Notes under the pieces: model-generated
The model's database searches: none
What the model saw: the letters and a program-made list of their open reading frames with translations, nothing else
Told to the model about the DNA's origin: nothing
Program-made: the position numbers and the translations under genes
DNA from: Novipirellula artificiosorum
Lineage (GTDB): Bacteria; Planctomycetota; Planctomycetia; Pirellulales; Pirellulaceae
Assembly: GCF_007860135.1 (NCBI RefSeq)
Contig: NZ_SJPV01000018.1
Span: 62,001 to 126,000, forward strand
DNA length: 64,000 nt
Direction of reading: 5' to 3'
Shown here: piece after piece, positions 18,992-26,971 of the stretch
How the letters are laid out: each line of letters begins with the position of its first letter
Numbering within the stretch: the stretch's first letter is position 1

Positions 18992-20433
18992 GCCAGCGAT
19001 TCATAGGTGGGGATGTTGATCTTCCGCTGCCAGCTTACCAGATCGTTCCTCAACTCCATCAGCTTGCCGGGATTGGATTCCGCAAGGTTCACGGATTCCG
19101 ACGGATCCTGAACCAGTTGATACAGTTCAAACTTTCGCTGGAGTCCTGCGGGCGTGGGATAACGCTCAACCATCTTCCAATCTCCCTTGCGAATCGCCGC
19201 GCTTGGTCCGAAGATCGGGTCGGTCCGATAGGAGGGGTAATGAAACGTCTCGCCATATCGCAGCCAATGGAGTGATCGGGAAGCCAACTTGGCGGATGGA
19301 TCGCGGAGCAATCCTGACAAATCCCGGCCGTCCATCTCGCGGTTCTGGCGAGGATCGCCTGCGGCGCCAGTCACGCTGAGCAAGGTCGGATACAGGTCAT
19401 GCCCCACCACGGGTTCCGCACAGGCTGCACCGGCGCGGGTAACGCCAGGCCACCGAATGAACAGCGGCACGCGAATGCCGCCCTCATAGAGCGAAGTCTT
19501 GCCGGACCGCAGGGGGTGATTCGATGTGATGCCCTGACGCACCTCGCCACCATTGTCACTGTAGAAAATCACGAGCGTCTTGTCAGCCAGGCCGTTGTCC
19601 TCGAGAGCCTGAAGCACGCTACCGACGCTGTCGTCGAGGTGCTCCACCAGCCCTGCGTAATGTGGATTCGTGTGATGGGCGCCGTCGTCGATAAGCTCGC
19701 GGTATTTTTCCACCTTGTCCTTCTGCGCTTGGATTGGTGTATGCACGGCATAGTACCAGAGATTCAGAAAAAACGGTCGGTCGGCATCTTTCTGTCGCTT
19801 CAGAAACTTCACAGCCTCCTCACCCAGGCAGCTCGTGAGATGATCACCGGGCTGGCGATCCTCCAGGTCAGGAACAGCGCTTCGTTCAGCCAGTCTTCCG
19901 CTCTTGTTTGGATCTCGAAACGGAAAGAAGAAACTGCCGGGACAGCAGAATTCGTTGGAGGCAATGACTTCCTCGAATCCCTGTTCGGCCGGACCGCTGG
20001 TTCCCTTGTTACCGACATGCCATTTGCCGATGTGACAGGTCGCATAGCCTGCATCACGCAGTGCCTCGGCCAATGTGTACTCTTCACTTGCAAGAAACTC
20101 GCCTCCGCCGTCCATGCGACGAATACCGCCGTGGCCAACAATGCCAAGGGTTGCGGGGTTCTTGCCACTCAGCAATGCCGCACGGGTTGGGGAACAGGTC
20201 GGTGCGTTATACGCCTGAGTAAAGGCGACGCTCTCCGACGCCAACCGATCGATGTGCGGCGTCTGGTGCAGATCGCTTCCGGTGACACCCAGGTCGTGGT
20301 ATCCCAGGTCGTCTGCCAGGATAAACAGGACGTTCGGTCGATCAACAGCATGAGAGTTGTGGTCGACAATCAAGAGGGCCGCGAACAGCCCAAGGCATAC
20401 GTTTTTCAATTGAAATTCTCTATTCTTCATCAT
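18955..20433 (-). CDS. Secreted sulfatase, type I (CSPTR signature)
   Basis: 492 residues from the ATG at 20433, preceded by GGAG about 11 bases upstream; a TTG two codons earlier is possible. Signal peptide (KNVCLGLFAALLIVDHNSHA), then the alkaline-phosphatase-fold sulfatase domain. NVLFILADDLGYHDLG supplies the metal-binding Asp41/Asp42. Signature CSPTR has Cys80, to be converted to formylglycine. HIGKWHVGNKG carries conserved Lys/His, VIFYSDNGGE the second Asp/Asn pair, and LYEGGIRVPLFIRWPG the fold core. Hydrolyses sulfate esters on polysaccharides or small molecules. Intact and of normal length, flanked by debris on both sides. The polysaccharide target cannot be read from sequence. Confidence 0.92.
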   Translation of the reverse strand: MMKNREFQLKNVCLGLFAALLIVDHNSHAVDRPNVLFILADDLGYHDLGVTGSDLHQTPHIDRLASESVAFTQAYNAPTCSPTRAALLSGKNPATLGIVGHGGIRRMDGGGEFLASEEYTLAEALRDAGYATCHIGKWHVGNKGTSGPAEQGFEEVIASNEFCCPGSFFFPFRDPNKSGRLAERSAVPDLEDRQPGDHLTSCLGEEAVKFLKRQKDADRPFFLNLWYYAVHTPIQAQKDKVEKYRELIDDGAHHTNPHYAGLVEHLDDSVGSVLQALEDNGLADKTLVIFYSDNGGEVRQGITSNHPLRSGKTSLYEGGIRVPLFIRWPGVTRAGAACAEPVVGHDLYPTLLSVTGAAGDPRQNREMDGRDLSGLLRDPSAKLASRSLHWLRYGETFHYPSYRTDPIFGPSAAIRKGDWKMVERYPTPAGLQRKFELYQLVQDPSESVNLAESNPGKLMELRNDLVSWQRKINIPTYESLAWPAFEKVEESE

Positions 20434-20648
20434 GTTCAATGTGGCTCCGATCGAGCCAGGTAGGCTTCCAGCTCATCAGTCTTCGGTCACGAGGTCTTCC
20501 GATCGTTCCCAATGGTTGTGAGCTGAACACGATCATACGCAACGGTCAACCATTGCATCTGTTTTCGACCGGAAACTTTCACGACCGAAAGATCATTCTC
20601 TTACAATTCTCTGGTCATGTCTCTGGTAAAAAAAATTTTCCGGTCGTC

Positions 20649-21196
20649 TCACATCCCTTCCAAGTCGACTTCCTTGCCGATGACGCCCCAGTGCTGCATG
20701 ATCCAGAGGCCGTTGCTGCCCCTGTAGCCATACTTCTTTTCTGTGTCGCGAGAGAATTCGCTCAGTGCTCTGATCGGCTTCTCTCGATCCGTCTTGTTGG
20801 CTTCCAGTATCGCAGCCGTCTTTTCGACCTGAGTCAGCCCGTCACGCAGGAATTGAATTCGCAGCCGAGTCCGTTCGTCGTTGGCCTTCGACTCGGCATC
20901 GTCCAGGATCGCTCGCCCGCCGCCGAATCTGGATTGAGCAAAATCCGCACCGTCGCCTCAGGCAGACTAGCCGCATCTTCGGCACTGACCAGCGCAATGT
21001 CCGCGCCGCTCGTTTGGCGGATCGTTTGGCGAAAATCATCAATCGCAATTCGCTGCAGATCGTTTAGCGAGGGAGGGCCTACGATGACGCAATTCGACAC
21101 GCCATCCTTTACCAGTATCAACTCGCTCGAAAAAGCGGTGGAGGACGAGAGCAGAAGTAGCCCAAGAACTTGTGTTCGTAACTCGCAGGCGTTCAT
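20649..21196 (-). pseudogene. DUF4838-type secreted protein, middle deleted
   Basis: Intact start with signal peptide (MNACELRTQVLGLLLLSSST, 21196) and first domain LNDLQRIAIDDFRQTIRQTS then GADIALVSAEDA, typical of the N-terminal carbohydrate-handling module of DUF4838 proteins. Near 20860 the frame changes and a proper C-terminal end follows: FLRDGLTQVEKTAAILEANK, EFSRDTEKKYGYRGSNGLW, ending EVDLEGM at TGA 20649-20651. The expected central domain of several hundred residues is absent. Start and end both fit one family, so a single internal deletion is likely. Confidence 0.6.
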
Positions 21197-21205
21197 CGCA
21201 ATATC

Positions 21206-21749
21206 TCCGAAGTTCTCGGTCACCGACGGCGGCGTTGTGCCGCCAAGCGGAGACCCACACGACTACATGAGCGTCGGCCCGTATTGGTGGCCTGATCCCA
21301 ACAAGGACGACGGTTTGCCCTACATCCGTCGCGACGCACGCGTGCTCCAAGAAGCCACTACAAAACGGATCGCTCGGCAGATCGAACCCGACGGCCGTCA
21401 GCCGCACGAGTTAGCCCGCACCAAATCGTTCAGCTACAGCGTGATGAATCTCCGTGGCATGTTCACCCTGGCCTCCCTGGCCGAGCGCATCGACGTGGAC
21501 CTTTGGAACTACGAGAGCGAAGAGGGGCGTTCCATCCGAAAGGCAATCGACTATCGTGCCCGTTTCGTCGGCAATCAGGGTGCCTGGCAACATGAACAGA
21601 TCGGCGGCGTTAAGCCTTCGAGCCTCTATCCTTTGCTCCGCTGGGCGTCACGTTCCTACAAGGAACCCCAGTACGAAGCGGCGATTCGCGAAATCGAGGG
21701 CTTTGACCCTGCAGACGCCCGAACCGAATTGCTCTTTCCGGCATCCTGA
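21206..21749 (+). pseudogene. Alginate lyase-family gene with large in-frame internal deletion
   Basis: Forward reading VVPPSGDPHDYMSVGPYWWP and DPNKDDGLPYIRRDARV joins directly to TKRIARQIEPDGRQPHELAR and TKSFSYSVMNL. The intact homologue at 58420-59496 has about 157 residues between these blocks (original residues 131-287), including its NNHGTW catalytic motif. The frame is kept across the joint near 21344. The 5' end (signal peptide) is also missing; it begins head-to-head against the DUF4838 remnant. The C-terminal region is otherwise well preserved and longer than in the intact copy. Inactive because the catalytic loop is lost. Confidence 0.8.
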
Positions 21750-21825
21750 ATCTTGGACGATGGGGAAGGCATCGATTCAGCAGACCTGAGACGGAGCATT
21801 GGTTGGATTGACGATGGTTAGACAA

Positions 21826-23148
21826 TCACGCACGATTCCTGGTAAGCAGATCATTGGCATCTTCCTGGGCGAAGGTCTGTTTTTTCGGATCCCAGTCGAG
21901 CGTTTGATCGCCATGCTGTGCGTGACGACGGATGGCGATGTTGCCGATATGGCATAGCGACGCCGTGCTATGTCCGACTTCAACATAGGCGCGAGGTTCA
22001 TCGCCTGTGCGAACACAGTCCAAGAAGTTTCGCATGTGACGCGTCAATACGTCATCGGTACCGCTGGGCTTTTCGGGTAAGCCATCGAGTAAATTTGGTG
22101 ACGATGCGGTCGTTCCGCGGTAACCAGTCTGCAGCCAACCGTCTTCGCCCTCAAAACGAGTTTGAACCTGCTCCGGCCCCGACTGGCATATCAACTCAAC
22201 ACCGTCCTCGTAGACGCATCGAAATTTGGTTTCGGTCGCGGTGTTGAAGAGGCTGCCTTCGGGCAGGAACTTGGCCTCCAACGCTTGAATGGAAACGGGG
22301 CCATCCAAATCACGCCCGAGTCCCCACTGGGCCATGTCGTTGCTATGGGCGCCAAAGTTGGTGATTTGACCACCAGAGTAATCGTAGTTGAATCGAAAAC
22401 GGTACAAACATCGGTCGTGGTGATAGGGGACCTTGGGAGCATTGCCGAGCCACGTTTGGTAGTCAAATCCGTCCGGCACCGGCTCGGCTTTCCAGCCCGG
22501 TCCGGGACCAACTTTGTTGTTATATCCGACCGTGGTAACGACACGACGGATCGGGCCGATCTTGCCGGCCTTCGCCGCCTCACAAATGAACTGGCTGACC
22601 GGGTTGGACCGTTCGTGGCTGCCGGTTTGAAGGACCACACCATGCTCACGAACCGCCGCCACCATGGCCTGACCGTCGGCGATGGTCAAAGATTGTGGTT
22701 TCTCGCAATAGATTGCTTTGCCGGCTGCCGCCGCAGTCACGGCCATCGGGCGGTGCCAGTGATCGGGAACGACCAGCCATACTGCGTCGATATCATCACG
22801 AGCGATGACCTCACGCCAATCCTCGGTGGCGGTACACGTGTTATAGTTTCCTTTGCCACGGTGTCGTGTGTAGTAGTCGTTGACAAAATCGCGGGCCGGT
22901 TCGCGTCCGTAGAAATGATCCTCTTCCTTGTAGCCGTAGCTGCCGCGATTGACGTCGCAAACCATCGCCACGTTGCCGAGATCGGCAGCGAGAAAACGTT
23001 TTAGCAAGCCCATTCCTTGGTTGCCGACTCCGATGAAAGCGACATTGAGACGATCGTTGACGGATCCGGCACGTGCTGCGGAAGAAGTTCCCAGAATCGT
23101 CAGTGCGGTTGCGGAGGCCATCATCTGGCGGCGAGAAATTTGATTCAT
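21826..23148 (-). CDS. Tat-exported Gfo/Idh/MocA oxidoreductase
   Basis: 440 residues with a Tat leader (NQISRRQMMASATALTILGT). NAD(P)-binding Rossmann fold starts LNVAFIGVGNQGMG (G40/G42/G45), the catalytic-lysine motif EKP is at 149-151 in AIYCEKPQSL, and the C-terminal alpha/beta domain has the conserved GGQITNFGAHSNDMAQWGLG block. Members oxidise or reduce sugar derivatives (inositols, glucose, aminosugars) or act by an oxidation-elimination mechanism with tightly bound NAD. Export by Tat fits a folded, cofactor-loaded enzyme. Immediately upstream on the same strand lies a sulfatase C-terminal remnant whose stop is only 3 bases from this start, so this was the second gene of a sulfatase operon. 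Confidence 0.9.
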   Translation of the reverse strand: MNQISRRQMMASATALTILGTSSAARAGSVNDRLNVAFIGVGNQGMGLLKRFLAADLGNVAMVCDVNRGSYGYKEEDHFYGREPARDFVNDYYTRHRGKGNYNTCTATEDWREVIARDDIDAVWLVVPDHWHRPMAVTAAAAGKAIYCEKPQSLTIADGQAMVAAVREHGVVLQTGSHERSNPVSQFICEAAKAGKIGPIRRVVTTVGYNNKVGPGPGWKAEPVPDGFDYQTWLGNAPKVPYHHDRCLYRFRFNYDYSGGQITNFGAHSNDMAQWGLGRDLDGPVSIQALEAKFLPEGSLFNTATETKFRCVYEDGVELICQSGPEQVQTRFEGEDGWLQTGYRGTTASSPNLLDGLPEKPSGTDDVLTRHMRNFLDCVRTGDEPRAYVEVGHSTASLCHIGNIAIRRHAQHGDQTLDWDPKKQTFAQEDANDLLTRNRA

Positions 23149-23151
23149 GAT

Positions 23152-23490
23152 CTAGCTTGAAATTAGAGTGATGGGGCGGTGAAGTGGGACATCGAACTCG
23201 TCAACCCACTTCTGATCTTCGGGAGGATTCACATTGCTGGCCCATTGCTCATGAAGCATCGTCAAACGCTTCACAAGATCGGGATGCTTCGCTGCAAGGT
23301 TGTGTTCTTCGGACGGGTCGGCATCTAAGTTAACCAGAAACGTTCGGGGTAAGCTGTTGTCCCACTTTTTTTTCCCGTGTCCGGTTAAACCGAGCGTACC
23401 GTTGTGGATCAACTTCCACGGGCCTTGTCGGACCGACCAACTCGATTGCCCAGTTTTTTTTGGCATTTCAGGGCAGAAAGAGTAGGTTCC
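23152..23490 (-). pseudogene. Sulfatase C-terminal fragment
   Basis: About 110 residues of a sulfatase C-terminal domain: SWSVRQGPWKLIHNG, DADPSEEHNLAAKHPDLVKR, LHEQWASNVNPPEDQKW. The (R/Q)xGxWKLI and DPxExxNLAxxxPDLVKRL motifs are typical of this subdomain. The catalytic N-terminal domain with the CxPxR site is absent; upstream the frame stops near 23492. The gene ended 3 bases before the MocA-type gene start. Confidence 0.75.
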
Positions 23491-24081
23491 GCGTCATTCT
23501 ATCTCGAAGTCCAAAAAAGAAACCCCGGAAAAACACGCTCGTTCGACCGGGGCCCAGCGAGAAACTCTTCCCGCCCTGCCCCAGTTATCCCTCGGCAGGT
23601 TGCTCCGCAGCAGAGCTGACTGGGCAATCCTAAGTATAACGGAGAACTGACATCCAATGCGCCCTATCCTCCATCGGCTGTGACCGCGAGGCCGACGTTG
23701 CCTGGGCCAGCTTTTCGCCCGACGGACGGATGACCGGTCGTACCACGATTTTTCGCCAATACGGACGTCGCAACGCATCGTGCGACGAGCCCAAAGACAT
23801 CATCATGGTTGGCGCTCAAAGCATCGCCTTCGATCAACCCGCAACCGTCCACTTCATGGCATGGGATCCCGACTGGAACTCCGATCGTATTCGGGTGATT
23901 TGTGATCAGATGGTCGACTCGCTTCAATCGAGACGTCCTAGCGATTTTTTCGTATCGAGTGAATGAATCGCGACGGCGCAAGGTTTTTTTCGCATCAGAA
24001 GACACGTTACATACTGCGAATGGTACGATTACCACATGAATCGACAACTTTGATTACCACCTTTTTTCTTGGAGTACGGCG
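23491..24081. other. Remnant zone with unassigned forward frame
   Basis: No intact gene. A forward frame from about 23657 to 23966 reads AWASFSPDGRMTGRTTIFRQ, AQSIAFDQPATVHFMAWDPD and IRVICDQMVDSLQSRRPSDF before a stop. It has coding-like composition but no start, and I cannot assign it. A copy of the family F repeat lies at 23584-23616. Confidence 0.4.
23584..23616. repeat. Family F hairpin repeat, copy 1
   Basis: Shares GTTATCCC plus the 19-base block GGTTGCTCCGCAGCAGAGC (23598-23616) with 52435-52467. The core GCTC...GAGC can form a short hairpin. Short but exact over 19 bases in two unrelated gaps. Confidence 0.55.
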
Positions 24082-24801
24082 ATGCGTAGCTGCTTCCGTT
24101 CCATGTCTGCGGGAATCATTTCGGCCGCATTACTCAGTTTCGGATTGCCTTTCGCAACGGCTATTGAACAAGATTTCTCGCCACAACCCTCCGAGCAGCA
24201 ATTGCCGTATTCCATGCGTTCTGCCATGGAAGAATTGCCGAAAAGTACCGTCGGCCAGCAGGATGCCGACTTGATCGGAACCGACAATCGCGTCTTGCAG
24301 GCTGCGAGATCACATCACCGCTCGTTATGCGTATTGGTTGAAGCTTGAACTGGAGAAAAATGGCCACACGACGGTTCGCGATCTCTCGGTGCACAACACC
24401 TTCGTGGTGTCGCCACTGTCGTTGCCCGGAAAATTGAAGCGGGGTGAGAACCCTATCACGTTCGTGGGCGGACAACCGACATGACACTTGCAATTGATGA
24501 CGCAGAGCCTCGCAAGTTTCGGACCTACGGCTTGATCGGATTCAACGACTGGACCAGTCCTCGGTACGCCTACACCAAGATGTTCGCTCACTACGGTGAG
24601 CAATTCGGACACTGGTCCTGGTATCGCGTCGCCGACGTTCAACTCAAGGCGGGTTCAAGTCGACTGACGCTCGGTGCGAAACAGGGGGCAAGCATTGATG
24701 CAGCGATGCTGCTACCCGTCGATGCGGCTGTCGATCGGTCAGCGATGAACCTGCTGCAAAACTGGAATTATGGTCCTTGGTACGATTCGCTGGATCGCTA
24801 A
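24082..24801 (+). pseudogene. Secreted protein remnant: leader, sandwich piece and C-terminal domain in shifted frames
   Basis: A signal peptide (RSMSAGIISAALLSFGLPFA, start 24082) and about 50 residues are followed by a frame change near 24300. The second frame reads RYAYWLKLELEKNGHTTVRD and FVVSPLSLPGKLKRGENPIT, stopping at TGA 24481-ish. A third frame gives FGHWSWYRVADVQLKAGSSR, LTLGAKQGASIDAAMLLP to the stop at 24799-24801, a CBM-like ending. It looks like one exported protein with several lesions or deletions. Family not identified. Confidence 0.5.
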
Positions 24802-24812
24802 ACGTGAGGCTT

Positions 24813-26063
24813 ATGAGTTTGATGTCGATTCCGTCTTTTTGTTCGATCCCTTTCTGCATTTGTATTGTCGCCGTCTCACTATTAATAGAGGCAACGCGAT
24901 GCGAGCACGAGGCACAAGCCGGCGGCACACATCCGCTGCACCACATCAACACCGCTTTTGAAAATGCATCTCCGTTGTGGTGGGAGGTGGATGCCGAAGG
25001 TGTTGTTCATGTTCATCTGGTCTACGATCAGGAGCGTCAATCGCCGAACCGTGCAAACGGACACTGGAATTTCCGTATCGATGCGGAACCGGGAGCGGAT
25101 CTGACGCTCATGCTGGGCCCGTTCGCCAATATCTATAACGGCAAGCTCGGCACAGCCGCTGGCGAACCGAAAACAACATTCGTTTCGGACGACGGACAAC
25201 AGTGGCGAGCAGTCAAAATGGAATACGTCGAGCCGGATCATCGTCGGTTGAAAATCCGTATGAACGGCCCGTCGCTCTATGTCGCTCGCCTGCAACCTTA
25301 CCGTATCTCTGACTTGGAAAAACTGAAAGCCGATCTTGACGGGAAGACGCTGGTCGAGATTTCCCCGATCGGTAACACGGTCCAGGGACGCGAGCTAGAA
25401 ATGATCCGTGTGGGATCGAGCGAGGCTCCGCACCGCGTGTTGATTCGAGCTCGCGCTCACCCCTGGGAACCCGGTGGAAACTGGGTGATCGAGGGGCTCG
25501 TTCGTCGCTTGTTACGTGATGACGACACAGCGAGGCAATACCTGGCGACCTTCTGTCTGTACGTGATGCCGATGGCCAATAAGGATGGCGTTGCCCATGG
25601 ACGCACACGCTTCAACATGAACGGCAAGGATCTCAATCGTGACTGGTTGCAACCGGCCGATCCAGAGCTTGTTCCGGAAAACGCGGCTCTCGAAAGATGG
25701 CTCGAGGCAATGATTGATCGGGGACAGCGGCCAGACCTGGCCATTGATTTCCACAATGATGCCTGGGGGAAGCTGCACTTTCCCCGGTCCGAGACAAACG
25801 ATGCTCGAACAGCCAATTTCCTGGATCGCCTGAGGCGTTTCGAAGAGGTTTTGCGAACGCACTCGTTTTTCACCGAGGGAAGTTCGACAGGCATCTCGCC
25901 GACCTTTGCTGGTGGGTTACAGCAACGATACGCAGTTCCCGCGTGCATTCACGAGCTCAATGCGGACTGGATAGCGGGGCTGGATGATGATCCAACGGCC
26001 GCCAATTGGAAGAAATATGGAGAGCAACTCGGTGCGGTGTTCTATCAGTACTTTCAGCAGTAG
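24813..26063 (+). CDS. M14 family carboxypeptidase (cytosolic-carboxypeptidase-like), secreted
   Basis: 416 residues from Met 24813 (GTGAGG just upstream); the frame is open for 12 more codons. Signal peptide MSLMSIPSFCSIPFCICIVA. A beta-sandwich N-domain (about 45-165: HWNFRIDAEPGADLTLMLG) precedes the M14 catalytic domain, the arrangement of M14B-type enzymes. Zinc ligands His216/Glu219 (RAHPWEPGGNW) and His314 (DFHND), substrate-binding Asn275/Arg276 (KDLNRDW) and catalytic Glu381 (CIHELNADW) are all present. Predicted to trim C-terminal residues from peptides or conjugates outside the cytoplasm. Starts 12 bases after a remnant and its stop overlaps the start region of a DUF4832 remnant. 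Confidence 0.85.
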   Translation: MSLMSIPSFCSIPFCICIVAVSLLIEATRCEHEAQAGGTHPLHHINTAFENASPLWWEVDAEGVVHVHLVYDQERQSPNRANGHWNFRIDAEPGADLTLMLGPFANIYNGKLGTAAGEPKTTFVSDDGQQWRAVKMEYVEPDHRRLKIRMNGPSLYVARLQPYRISDLEKLKADLDGKTLVEISPIGNTVQGRELEMIRVGSSEAPHRVLIRARAHPWEPGGNWVIEGLVRRLLRDDDTARQYLATFCLYVMPMANKDGVAHGRTRFNMNGKDLNRDWLQPADPELVPENAALERWLEAMIDRGQRPDLAIDFHNDAWGKLHFPRSETNDARTANFLDRLRRFEEVLRTHSFFTEGSSTGISPTFAGGLQQRYAVPACIHELNADWIAGLDDDPTAANWKKYGEQLGAVFYQYFQQ

Positions 26064-26064
26064 C

Positions 26065-26880
26065 CGGCATGGGGCTGTATCTCGCTGGCGGTGGAGGCCT
26101 GGATTATCAGCCATCGGTCGAGACATGGCCGCTGTCAGTGGCCGATATTGTCTACTTTCGTCCAACTTGGAATAAACTAGAAGAAGATGGCCACGGCAAA
26201 GGGTTTGAGGCCTACTTCGAACCGATATTTGATTTTTGGGTCCGCCGGCGAGGCAAACGTGTGGCCTTTCGCGTGATGTCAGCCAGTACCCATGCCCGTT
26301 CCGCTTATGCAACACCGAAATGGGTGTTCGACAAGGGGGCGGCGTCCGTTGAGCATCTGAATCTCTACGGCCAAACACAAACCGATCCTGTTTTCTGGGA
26401 CGAGAAATACCTCGATGAGTACTGCCAGTTCGTTCGGCGACTCGGCGGTTTCCTCGATGGACGAAAGGGATTGGAATACGTCGACATCGGCGGCATCGGC
26501 GAATGGGGAGAAATGCATCTAGGGCTGCACATGCCGGGGCGTTGGACGCAAGAGCAAATGGACAAAGCACAGTTCACTCGAGATCGGTACATTGCCGCCT
26601 ACCGACGCGCAATTGACGCTCATGCGAGTGCGTTTCCACAAACACGAATGTGATGAGTCCGACCGGTTGGGAATCAGCGCCCGCCGACGTGAAGGCATTG
26701 TTCGAGGATGCGGCTCGGCGGGTGGGATACCGTTTCGTTTTGACTCAGATTCGAGTTCCTGAGCAGATCAATCTACGTTCGGGCACGTGTTCTCGGCTGT
26801 TGTTGGAGCACACGTGGAAGAACACTGGCGTTGCTCCGTGTCACGACAGCTTCACGCTCGATCTACAGGAGGCTCCTTGA
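26065..26880 (+). pseudogene. DUF4832-type glycosidase-like gene with missing start and middle
   Basis: Forward reading from the M14 stop: YQPSVETWPLSVADIVYFRP, RRRGKRVAFRVMSASTHARS, EYVDIGGIGEWGEMHLG. These are barrel motifs of the DUF4832/beta-galactosidase-like group, where the Trp-Gly-Glu block lines the presumed active site. The frame stops at TGA 26651-26653. Immediately after, another frame gives the C-terminal domain: RRVGYRFVLTQIRVPEQINL and RLLLEHTWKNTGVAPCHD to 26880. The signal peptide and the central part are missing. Both blocks fit one family, so this is an internal deletion of one gene. Confidence 0.6.
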
Positions 26881-26971
26881 TTGTTTGGATTCGTCTACGC
26901 AACTACGGTTGGTGTCATCGTTGATGCGTGCCTATTCGGACCGGCCGCATTACGACCTCTTCAGCGCTGGC

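Noticed and set aside
19399-20463. 354-codon forward ORF inside the sulfatase at 19-20.4 kb
   Set aside because: Exactly antisense to a complete sulfatase with CSPTR and SDNGG motifs; long only because of codon bias.
20439-21749. Reading 20439-21749 as one 436-residue protein
   Set aside because: The first 250 residues are antisense to the DUF4838 remnant; only the last part is alginate lyase sequence.
22162-23004. 280-codon forward ORF opposite the MocA-type gene
   Set aside because: Antisense to intact Rossmann and EKP motifs; translation has no recognisable fold.
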